Shown here in pieces: positions 1 to 8,619 of a stretch of DNA of 64,000 nucleotides. Under the pieces are notes generated by a model. That model made no database searches and was not told the origin of the DNA. It saw only the letters and a list, made by a program, of their open reading frames with translations. Each line of letters starts with the position of its first letter. Position 1 is the stretch's first letter. The stretch is from NCBI GenBank assembly GCA_963753285.1, contig CAVWBT010000003.1, positions 464,898-528,897 on the forward strand. Direction: 5' to 3'. The translations under genes were made by a program, and so were the position numbers. This DNA comes from JAHEDH01 sp963753285. Lineage in GTDB: Bacteria > Actinomycetota > Acidimicrobiia > Spongiisociales > ZC4RG35.

Positions 1-71
1 GCTGATCGGTATCGCCCTGGCGGGCGCCACGGAGCGTGGTTTCATGAACGCTCATTGGGGTGAAGGGTGCA

Positions 72-2065
72 ATGAGTATGAATTGGGCGAATCAAGAGAA
101 CCGTCGATCGCGGTGGATCTCACGATGGCTGATGTTCCTCGGGCCGCTGGCGCTGGTGCTGGCCGTGATGCCGGTGCTGCGAGCGGTCGACGTGCTGTTG
201 CCCGACCTGGTCTCGGACTGGGGTGAGTACGACGAGTACACCAGCGGGATCGACGACGCCAGGGTCCGACCCGTCGAGGAGATCACCTACAAGGGCACCG
301 ACATGCTCGTCGTGCGCTTCGACGGATTCGTCACGAACATCGGCGATGGCCCGTTGCGGGTCGCCGGAAACCCTCAGACCGACTCGGTGTACCAATGGTT
401 GCTCGAAGACGGGGGCGATCCGCTGAACCCGGCCGACTATCAGCCCGGTCCGAAGGTGTCGGTCATCTACGAGACCGACGACGGTCACAACCATTGGCAT
501 CTCAAGAACGCCCAGGAATACGCGCTCTGGAATCGAGGACGAAGACCGAACAGGTCACGGTCGGCGCGAAGGTCGGATTCTGTCTGTACGACATCGGCCA
601 GATCTGGGCCAACGCAGGCACCCGCTACTACGACGGCAGCGTCGTGCAGTTCTGCGACCAGGGCGATCCGTCCTCCACCACGATCGAGATGGGTGTCACA
701 CCGGGCTGGAAGGACGTGTACGGGTACACGTTGAATCAGCAGTGGGTGGATGTCTCCGCCGTCGCCCCCGGCATCTACTACCTGTCGAACCAGACGGACA
801 CCTCGAACCAGATCCTCGAGTCCGACGAGACCAACAACGGCATCTCGTTCCACCCGGACCCGGTCACGATTCCCGGCTATGTGGCGACCGACACCAGCGC
901 GTCGACGGCCGAGGGCGTCGCCGTCGATGTCTCGTTGCCGTCCGACACCTACGGGTCACCGGGCTCGGTCGGCTACGAGATCACGACCGAGCCAGCCAAC
1001 GGCACCGTGACAGTCGACGCTGCGGGGACCGCCACCTACACACCCGACCCCGGCTTCTGGGGCGATGACGGCTTCGAGTTCGCAGTGTTCGACACCACCA
1101 GCTCCTACCCCACCGTGCGGCCCACCGCTACCGTCGCCATCACGATCACCAACTCCAACACCGCACCCGACGTCACCGCTCCGGGGACTCAGAGCTGGAC
1201 CGAGGGCGACCCGGTGAACCTGACGATCGCCGCCACCGACGACGATGGCGACGCGCTCATCTACACCGCAACCGGACTCCCCGACGGACTCGACATCCCG
1301 ACCGGCACCAACACCATCACCGGCACACCGACCACACCCGCCAATGGCACCGCAACCATCAACGTCACCGACGGCGACGACACCACCCAGATCAACTTCA
1401 ACTGGACCGTCGAGGCCATCGCTCCCCCGTCCTCCGGTGGCGGCGGTGGCGGCTCGGGTGGCGGCGGTGGCGGCGGAGGCGGCTTCGGCGGAGGCGGGGG
1501 CGGTGGCTCCGTCCCGGCTCCGGTTCCTCCCTTGCCGATCGAGCCAGGGTTCGACGATGTACCCACCGACCATCCCTTCTTCGCCGAGATCACGTGGCTT
1601 GCGACCGAAGGGATCACGAACGGCTGTGGACCGACGAGCTTCTGCCCCGACGACTCGATGACACGGGCACAGCTGGCCTCGTTCCTGGTCCGCACCTTCG
1701 ACCTCCCGGCCTCAGAGACCGATTGGTTCGACGACGACAACGGCTCGGTCCATGAGGTCGACATCAACGCCTTGGCGTCAGCAGGGATCACGACCGGCTG
1801 CGGACCCGACGCCTACTGTCCGGAAGCGTCGGTCACCCGAGCCGAGTGGGCTTCGTTCCTGGTGCGCGCGATGTTCTCAACACAGATGAACTCGACCAGC
1901 AATCCGTTCAGCGACGACGACGGCTCGGTCCACGAGTCAGCGATCGGTGTGTTGTGGGATCAGGGTCTGACTACCGGGTGCGGTACCGGGACCTACTGCC
2001 CGGACGATCACATCACCCGCGGTCAGTTGGCGGCATTCCTATACCGCCAGTTCGGCGAGTCCTAG
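72..2065 (+). CDS. Lysyl-oxidase-like secreted protein with three SLH repeats (frameshifted)
   Basis: The start at 72 (ATG AGT ATG) is followed by an uncleaved-signal-like hydrophobic segment (WLMFLGPLALVLAV). Next comes a lysyl oxidase-type copper domain with the motif DGHNHWHL...EYALW, then GFCLYDI and a conserved SNQTDTSNQILESDETNN block. The reading frame changes near 526-545: the N-terminal part reads to about 540 and the C-terminal part continues one frame over to 2065, consistent with one missing base. After the oxidase domain come two Ig/cadherin-like modules, a long Gly-rich linker (about 1435-1510), and three SLH repeats of the type FDDVP..HPF..EI..LA..GIT.GC. SLH repeats normally anchor proteins to the cell-wall surface. 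It converges on the response regulator gene with a 4-bp overlap. The domain calls come from motif recognition, and the enzymatic role is inferred. Confidence 0.72.
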
Positions 2066-2556
2066 AGCAACCCGCGATCCCTGGCGATCGCGTGAGCCTC
2101 GGTCCGGTTGCGAGCGCCCAGTTTGGTGATGGCCGCCGACAGGTAGTTCCGCACGGTTCCTTCCGCCAGGAACAGTGCCTCGGCGATATCCGCGTTCGGT
2201 CGGCCGTCTCCGACAAGACGGAGCACATCTCGTTCCCGATCGGTGAGCGGGTCCCCCGATCCCCAGGCGGCGACGGCCAGTTCCGGCGCAATCACCGTGC
2301 CCCCGGCTGCGACGGTCCGGAGGGCGTCGACGAGGTCGGCAATGGGTGAATCCTTCAGGACATATCCGGCGACACCGAGCTCGAGCGCACGCCTCAGATA
2401 ACCCTGTCGGCTGAACGTGGTGACGATCACCACCCGGGGCGGTCCATCGATCGTCTTGACCGCGGCAGCCAGATCGAGGCCCGTCATGACGGGCATCTCG
2501 ATGTCGGTCTCGACGAGGTCGGGTTTCAAGCTGAGAACCTGGTCGAGCGCCCACAC
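2062..2556 (-). CDS. Truncated NarL/FixJ-family response regulator
   Basis: The 164-residue product starts at GTG 2556 inside the receiver domain. It keeps the phospho-acceptor region (LVETDIEMPVMTGLDLA), the conserved Thr (VTTFS) and Lys (GYVLKDSP), then a LuxR-type helix-turn-helix (LTDRERDVLRLV...NADIAEALFLAEGTVRNYLSAAITKLGARNRTEA). The first 35-45 receiver residues, including the acidic pair that binds Mg2+, are absent. The frame is closed by a stop at 2617-2619, and the other frames upstream do not encode the missing part. It lies 76 bp downstream of the giant surface-protein gene, whose other flank carries a histidine kinase, so it is probably the partner regulator. It may be a damaged gene or a phosphorylation-independent DNA binder. 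Confidence 0.75.
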   Translation of the reverse strand: MWALDQVLSLKPDLVETDIEMPVMTGLDLAAAVKTIDGPPRVVIVTTFSRQGYLRRALELGVAGYVLKDSPIADLVDALRTVAAGGTVIAPELAVAAWGSGDPLTDRERDVLRLVGDGRPNADIAEALFLAEGTVRNYLSAAITKLGARNRTEAHAIARDRGLL

Positions 2557-2632
2557 GATGACGAGGTGGCCGGCGGCCGGGTAGTGGGGCCGATCAGGAG
2601 ATCGGCATGACAGACGTCACGGTCGCCAGATA

Positions 2633-3001
2633 TCAGGCTCCGACGAGGGCACGGGCCGGCGAGACGCCGACGAGAACCGGACGCTTGTCGGTGCCACGCT
2701 CGAAGTACAGCGCCCAGCGGTTCCAGCCTTCTCCCACGATGAGGTACTCGAAGTTGCGGAGCTCGATCGGGACTTCGTAGTCGGTGTCCTTGACGACCGG
2801 CATCGAGAGTGCGTCGAGGAGCTGCTTGGATTCGGCGTCGCCGTCCCGGAGGATGTGGGTCAGTAGCGGCTCCACCCTGCTCTGCGGCACCGAAGCGATC
2901 TCGTCGCTCATCTGCATGTAGAGGCCGCGCCCGGAGATCAGATGGGTGTATGGCTCGCCGTGACGGATCATGCCGTACAGCTCGTCACGGACCTCGATCA
3001 T
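2633..3001 (-). CDS. C-terminal domain of the giant protein, or coupled 122-residue protein
   Basis: The frame reads MIEVRDELYGMIRHGEPYTHLISGRG and ends with PIELRNFEYLIVGEGWNRWALYFE...RPVLVGVSP. Its ATG at 3,001 overlaps the stop of the giant frame as ATGA, so it could be a translationally coupled small protein. The same frame is also readable upstream (GTSRVRRITSAS), and the SH3-like tail in front of it would need such a C-terminal partner. I therefore favour a one-base frame change near 3,035, making this the true C-terminus of the giant protein. No family with a known function is recognised. Confidence 0.55.
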   Translation of the reverse strand: MIEVRDELYGMIRHGEPYTHLISGRGLYMQMSDEIASVPQSRVEPLLTHILRDGDAESKQLLDALSMPVVKDTDYEVPIELRNFEYLIVGEGWNRWALYFERGTDKRPVLVGVSPARALVGA

Positions 3002-6000
3002 CGATGCCGATGTGATTCGCCGGACTCGGGACGTCCCGGCGTGACGTGGCGGGCTTCGACCCAGGCGGGTCCAGCCGACGTGACGACCTCGACCCAGAGC
3101 GTGCCGTTGGTCATCATCAGCTTGCCGGTCGACTCGATCCCGGTGACGCCGGCGTCGAACCACGAGATCGCCTTGTGGGAGTGATCCGGCCCGGACAGGG
3201 CAGGCAGTCGCTCGAACTCGCCGACCAGCACGACCGACCACGTGAGGTCGGACGATCGGGCAACCGGAAGTGGCTTGACGGCGAGGTTGAACGAGCGTCG
3301 GGTGGTGGCCAGCAACGTCACGGCGGCAACGACGACGAACGCGATCAACGGGGCACGCACCGCCCAGGTGGCCGACAGAACCTCGGAGGCGATCAGGCCG
3401 AAGAAGGGGATCCCGAACAGCACGAACTGCTCACCGCCGTCGCCTCTACCACCGGGCCCACCCGCCAGCAGTCCGCCATTCGAGTTGGGGTCGGTGCCGA
3501 TCTCACCGAGGTCGAGGATCTTGACCGAGATGGTGGCGCCGTCGATGACGACTTCGATGATGATGAGGCCACGCGAGCCGGCACCGGCGGTGTCGACCAC
3601 GAAGAGCTGGATGGTGTCCTGGCCCTCGTATCCGGGGTCGGGGGTGTAGATGATCTTGCCGTCGACGATCTCGGCGGTGCCGTGCTCGGGGTCGCCGAGG
3701 CTGATGGTGTAGCCGTCGTTCTCGGGATCGACGATTCTCGGGATCGGGATCTCGACGCTGCCACCCGACGAGACCGTTGCGGGCTCGGTGGTGGTTTGAA
3801 TGCGCGGGGCGTCGTTGACCGGGTTGATGACAAACGTGACCGTCCCGATGTCTGAGCCGCCACGCCCGTCGCTGATCCGGTATTGGGCGGTCGTGGTTCC
3901 GCTCCAGTCGGGGGCGGGAACGAACTCGTAGCCGGACGACCGGCGGATCTCGCCCTCACTCGGGGTTTGGATCCAGGTGAGCGTCAGCGGATCGCCATCG
4001 GCATCGGTGTCGTTGGAGAGCGGGTTGAACTGCTTCGGAGAGTCCTCCGAACCGATGACCACGTCATCACCAGCGACAGGGGGACGGTTCTCGGCAGTCG
4101 TCGGATCGGTGGGTGGTGCGGTCGTCGACGGAGCGGCAGTCGTGTTGGTCGGAGTCACGCCGCGCACGGTGACCGTGATCGTGGCCGCGGCGCTGAGCCC
4201 GTCGGAGTCGGTGACGATCACCGAGAACGTCACAGTGTCGCCGCTGTACGAATCGAGGGCACCTGCGACCGAGACACGGCCTGAGGCGTCGACCGCGAAC
4301 GGGCTCGAGCCGATGGCGCTGTACGTCAGCGAGCCACCATCGGGATCCGAGGCGGAGATGCTCCCCACGCCAGAACCAGTAGCGGTGTCGCTGTCGACGG
4401 CGAACGCCTGATCGGAGATCACCGGCGCCTGGTTGACGGCAGTGACGGTGATGGCGATCGAAGCGGTGGTGGATGCACCGTTGGCGTCGGTGACGGTGAC
4501 CGTGCCCAACAGGAGGTCGCCGGCCGAGACGACACCGACGAGCGTCAGCCGGCCACTGCCGTCGACCCGGATCCGGGCGTCACCCGACACCGTATACACC
4601 ATGCCGTCACCGTCGGGGTCGGTTGCGATCACGTTCCCGATCGGGTCACCGGAGCTGGTGGTTTCGGGAATCGAACCGATGACGTCGGAGACGACCGGCG
4701 GGGTGTTCGCGAGCGTCACCGAGACCGTGACGAGTGCGGTGTCGGTGAGCGCACCGTCGGAGACGGTATATGTGAAGGTGGCCTCGCCTGAGAAGCTGGT
4801 GTTCGGGTTGAACCCGATCGTCCCATCGCCGTTGTCTGTAGCGGTTCCGCCCGTTGCGGCCCCGACGCCGACCACCGTCAGCAGGTCGCCGTCGAGGTCG
4901 ATGTCATTGGCCACCACATCGACGTTGACCGTGCGATCGCTGCTGGTCGCTGCCGTATCGTCGATCGCCACGGGTGCGTCGTTGACGGCGTTGACCGTCA
5001 CGGTCACCGTGGCGACGTTGGATGTCGCTGCGCCGTCGGTGACCGTGTAGGTGAAGCTATCGGTGCCGTTGAAATCGACGGCCGGCGTGTAGGTGAAGGT
5101 GCCGTCGCCATTGTCTGTCACCGTGCCGTTCGCTGCTGGAGACCACGAGTCGATCGAGAGCGGGTCACCGTCGGCGTCAACGTCGTTGCCGACGAAGTCG
5201 AAGGTGACGGCGATGTCCTCGTCGGTGACGACCGCATCGTCACCGGCCACCGGCACGTCGTTCACCGCAGTGACAGTCGCGGTGACTGTCGCGGCGTTCG
5301 AGGTGTCGGTGCCGTCGGTGACGGTGTAGGTGAAGGAGTCGACTCCGTTGAAGTCGAGGTTCGGGGTGTAGGTCACGGTCCCATCACCGTTGTCGACCAC
5401 CGACCCGTTCCCCGCTGCACCGACCGTCGCGATCGAGAGTGGGTCACCGTCGGCATCGGAGTCGTTCCCGACCAGGTCGACGGTCACGGCGGTGTCCTCT
5501 GCGGTGGTGAGCGTGTCGTCGGCTGCGACCGGTGCGTCGTTGACGGCCGTGACGGTCACCGTCACGGTTGCCGTGTTCGAGGTGGTCGTGCCGTCAGAAG
5601 CGGTGTAGGTGAAGCCGTCGCTGCCGTTGAAGTCGGCGTCCGGCGTGTAGGTCACCGTCCCGTCACCGTTGTCGACCACCGACCCGTTGGCCGCAGCCCC
5701 GACCGTCGCGACCGAGAGTGGATCGCCATCCACGTCCGAGTCGTTCCCGAGCAGGTCGATCGTGATGGCGGCGTCCTCGGCGGTGGTGCCGGTGTCGTCG
5801 GCGGCGACCGGGGCATCGTTGACTGCGGTGACGGTCACGGTCACCGATGCAGTGTTGGACGTGTCGGTGCCGTCGATCACCGTGTAGGTGAAACTGTCGA
5901 TCCCGTTGAAGTCGGCGTCCGGCGTGTAGGTCAGCGTCCCATCGCCGTTGTCAGAGACCGTGCCGTTCGCCGCTGCCCCGACCGTCGCAACCGAGAGCGG

Positions 6001-8619
6001 GTCGCCGTCGACGTCGGTGTCGTTGCCGACGACGTCGAAGGTCACTGCTGTGTCTTCAGAAGTAGCTGCGGCATCATCGACTGCCACCGGGGCGTCGTTT
6101 ACGACACCGACCGTCACGGTGACGGTGGCGCTGTTCGATACGAGCGCGCCGTCGGTGGCGATGTAGGTGAACGTGTCGGTTCCGTTGGAGTCGAGATCCG
6201 GCGTGTAGGTGAGGGTGCCGTCGCCGTTGTCGGTGACGGCGCCGTTGGCGCCCTGGGTGAAGCTGTCGATCGAGAGCGGATCGCCGTCGACGTCGGTGTC
6301 GTTCGTGAGGACGCTCACGACGACGGCGGTGTCCTCGAGGGTCGAAACGGAGTCATCGCTCGCCACCGGGGCATCGTTGGCGGCCGTGACGGTGACAGAG
6401 ACCACTGCGGTGTCGCAGAGTGCGGACGCGTCGCAGATCTCGTAGGTGAACGAGTCGGAGCCGTTGAAGTCGAGATCGGGTGTGTAGGTGATCGACCCAG
6501 GGAATGGGCCGGGGGCGGCGCTCCCATTCGACGGGGCGGCCGTGACCGAGGTGGTGGTCGGGTCGAGGTCGCCGTCCACGTCGGTGTCGTTCCCGACAAC
6601 GTCGATCACCACTGCGGTGTCCTCGCTGGTCGAGGCGGTATCAGGGTTCGCCACCGGAGCATCGGCGACCGAAGTCACGGACAAGGTGACGGTGGCCGTG
6701 TTGGAGGTCAGGGTCCCGTCGGTGGCGACGTAAGTGAAGCTGTCTGTCCCGTTGAAGTCGAGGTCGGGCGCGTAGGTGACGGTGCCATCACCGTTGTCTG
6801 TCACGGTCCCGTTGGCGCCCTGCGTGAAGGAATCGATCGAGAGCGGATCGCCGTCGATGTCGGTGTCGTTGGCGAGCACACCGATGGTGACGGCGGTGTC
6901 CTCTGCCGTGCTGGCGGCGTCGTCGACCGCGACCGGTGCGTCGTTGACTGCGGTCACGGTCACGATGATCGTTGCCGTGTTCGAGGTGAACGCGCCGTCG
7001 GTGGCGGAGTAGGTGAAGGTCGCGGTCCCGACGAAGTCGGCGGCAGGCGTGTAGGTGACGGTCCCATCACCGTTGTCGACCACCGTGCCGCTCGAAGCAG
7101 CGCCGAGTGTGCCGACCACCAGGGTGTCGCCATCGCCGTCGGTGTCGTTCGCCACCACGTCGATGATCACCGACGTGTCCTCGGGGGTCGACGCCGTGTC
7201 CTCGACCGCCACCGGGGCATCGGGCAGTGGGTTGACCGCCACGGTGACCGTGGCGATATTGGAGTTGTCTGTCCCGTCGGTGACCGAGTAGACGAAGCTG
7301 TCGGTGCCGTTGAAGTCGGCGTTCGGGGTATAGGTGACGGTGCCGTCACCGTTGTCGACGACGGCGCCGTTGCCTCCGTTCGACACACTCACGATCGACA
7401 GGGTGTCGCCCTCGGTGTCGGTGTCGTTGGCGAGCAGGTCGATGACGACCGCCGTGTCCTCGTCGGTGGTCGAGGCATCGTCGTTCGCCACCGGTGCGTC
7501 GTTGACGGCGTTGACGGTGACGACCACGTTGACGGTGTTCGATGTGTCGGTGCCGTCGGTTGCCGAGTAGCTGAAGGTGTCGAGTCCGTTGAAGTCGGCG
7601 TTCGGGATGTAGGTGACCGTCCCGTCACCGTTGTCGGAGACCGTGCCATTGCTGCCCTGAGTGAACACGTCCACCACGAGGGAGTCACCGTCTGCGTCGG
7701 TGTCGTTGGCCACGAGGTCGATCACGACTGCGGTGTCCTCGTCGGTGGTGGCGGTGTCTCCAGCGGCGACTGGCGCATCGTTGACGGAGTTCACTGTCAC
7801 CGTCACCGTGGCCGCATTCGAGTTGACCGTCCCGTCGCTCACCGAGTAGGTGAACGTGTCGGTGCCGTTGAAGTCGGCGTTCGGGGTGTAGGTGACCGTG
7901 CCGTCACCGTTGTCGGAGACGGAGCCATTCGCACCGTTGGAGAGGCCGACGACGGTGAGCGTATCGCCGTCGACGTCGACGTCGTTGCCGACGAGATCGA
8001 TGACTGCCGGCGTGTCCTCGGACGTGAAGCCGGCATCGTCGTTCGCCACCGGTGCGTCGTTGACCGGGGTGACGGTCACCGAGACCGGTGGGCTCAGCAT
8101 GTCGCCGCCGTTGCCGTCGCTGACGGTGTATGTGAAGGAGTCGGAGCCGTTGAAGTCGGGGTCGGGGCTGTAGGTGACGGTGCCATCGCCGTTGTCGACC
8201 ACGGTGCCGTTCGAGCCCTGGGTGATGGCGATGACCGACAGCGTGTCCCCGTCGGCATCGGTGTCGTTTGTGAGGACGTCGATCACGACCGCGGTGTCCT
8301 CATCCGTGGTGGCGGAGTCTGCTCCGGCGACTGGTGGGTCGTTGAGCGCATTGATGGTCACGGTCACCGTGGCGGTGTTGGACGTTGCTGTACCGTCGGT
8401 AGCGGTGTAGGTGAAGGAGTCGGTGCCGTTGAAGTCGGCGTCCGGGGTGTACGTCACGGAGCCGTCGCCGTTGTCCGACACGGTGCCGTTCGTCGCCTTG
8501 GGTGAAAGAGTCGACCAGCAGGGTGTCGCCTTCGGTGTCGATGTCATTCGCCACGACATCGATGACCACGGCTGTGTCCTCGTCGGTCGTTGCCGAGTCG
8601 TCGTTCGCCACTGGCACAT
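2998..8619 (-). CDS. Giant surface protein fragment: tandem-95 repeats 10 to 23, anchor and SH3-like tail
   Basis: This is the longest intact stretch (1,873 codons). It starts effectively at about 8,505 and carries the rest of the tandem-95 array to about 4,700. Two cadherin-like modules follow (NVIATDPDGDGMVYTVSG; SISASDPDGGSLTYSA), then a Thr/Pro-rich linker (TAAPSTTAPPT), two more Ig-like modules, and a Gly-rich hinge. The membrane-spanning segment APLIAFVVVAAVTLLATT lies at 3,301-3,360. Beyond it, a cytoplasmic tail contains an SH3-like strand set (WVEVVTSAGPAWVEARHVT). The frame closes at 2,998, and homology appears to resume one frame over in the next entry. The product is a single-pass surface protein with most of its mass outside the cell. 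Confidence 0.75.
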   Translation of the reverse strand: MCQWRTTTRQRPTRTQPWSSMSWRMTSTPKATPCWSTLSPKATNGTVSDNGDGSVTYTPDADFNGTDSFTYTATDGTATSNTATVTVTINALNDPPVAGADSATTDEDTAVVIDVLTNDTDADGDTLSVIAITQGSNGTVVDNGDGTVTYSPDPDFNGSDSFTYTVSDGNGGDMLSPPVSVTVTPVNDAPVANDDAGFTSEDTPAVIDLVGNDVDVDGDTLTVVGLSNGANGSVSDNGDGTVTYTPNADFNGTDTFTYSVSDGTVNSNAATVTVTVNSVNDAPVAAGDTATTDEDTAVVIDLVANDTDADGDSLVVDVFTQGSNGTVSDNGDGTVTYIPNADFNGLDTFSYSATDGTDTSNTVNVVVTVNAVNDAPVANDDASTTDEDTAVVIDLLANDTDTEGDTLSIVSVSNGGNGAVVDNGDGTVTYTPNADFNGTDSFVYSVTDGTDNSNIATVTVAVNPLPDAPVAVEDTASTPEDTSVIIDVVANDTDGDGDTLVVGTLGAASSGTVVDNGDGTVTYTPAADFVGTATFTYSATDGAFTSNTATIIVTVTAVNDAPVAVDDAASTAEDTAVTIGVLANDTDIDGDPLSIDSFTQGANGTVTDNGDGTVTYAPDLDFNGTDSFTYVATDGTLTSNTATVTLSVTSVADAPVANPDTASTSEDTAVVIDVVGNDTDVDGDLDPTTTSVTAAPSNGSAAPGPFPGSITYTPDLDFNGSDSFTYEICDASALCDTAVVSVTVTAANDAPVASDDSVSTLEDTAVVVSVLTNDTDVDGDPLSIDSFTQGANGAVTDNGDGTLTYTPDLDSNGTDTFTYIATDGALVSNSATVTVTVGVVNDAPVAVDDAAATSEDTAVTFDVVGNDTDVDGDPLSVATVGAAANGTVSDNGDGTLTYTPDADFNGIDSFTYTVIDGTDTSNTASVTVTVTAVNDAPVAADDTGTTAEDAAITIDLLGNDSDVDGDPLSVATVGAAANGSVVDNGDGTVTYTPDADFNGSDGFTYTASDGTTTSNTATVTVTVTAVNDAPVAADDTLTTAEDTAVTVDLVGNDSDADGDPLSIATVGAAGNGSVVDNGDGTVTYTPNLDFNGVDSFTYTVTDGTDTSNAATVTATVTAVNDVPVAGDDAVVTDEDIAVTFDFVGNDVDADGDPLSIDSWSPAANGTVTDNGDGTFTYTPAVDFNGTDSFTYTVTDGAATSNVATVTVTVNAVNDAPVAIDDTAATSSDRTVNVDVVANDIDLDGDLLTVVGVGAATGGTATDNGDGTIGFNPNTSFSGEATFTYTVSDGALTDTALVTVSVTLANTPPVVSDVIGSIPETTSSGDPIGNVIATDPDGDGMVYTVSGDARIRVDGSGRLTLVGVVSAGDLLLGTVTVTDANGASTTASIAITVTAVNQAPVISDQAFAVDSDTATGSGVGSISASDPDGGSLTYSAIGSSPFAVDASGRVSVAGALDSYSGDTVTFSVIVTDSDGLSAAATITVTVRGVTPTNTTAAPSTTAPPTDPTTAENRPPVAGDDVVIGSEDSPKQFNPLSNDTDADGDPLTLTWIQTPSEGEIRRSSGYEFVPAPDWSGTTTAQYRISDGRGGSDIGTVTFVINPVNDAPRIQTTTEPATVSSGGSVEIPIPRIVDPENDGYTISLGDPEHGTAEIVDGKIIYTPDPGYEGQDTIQLFVVDTAGAGSRGLIIIEVVIDGATISVKILDLGEIGTDPNSNGGLLAGGPGGRGDGGEQFVLFGIPFFGLIASEVLSATWAVRAPLIAFVVVAAVTLLATTRRSFNLAVKPLPVARSSDLTWSVVLVGEFERLPALSGPDHSHKAISWFDAGVTGIESTGKLMMTNGTLWVEVVTSAGPAWVEARHVTPGRPESGESHRHR

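Noticed and set aside
1..59. Possible end of an upstream gene before the lysyl oxidase gene
   Set aside because: Short open frames are present but no recognisable C-terminus can be supported from 59 bases.
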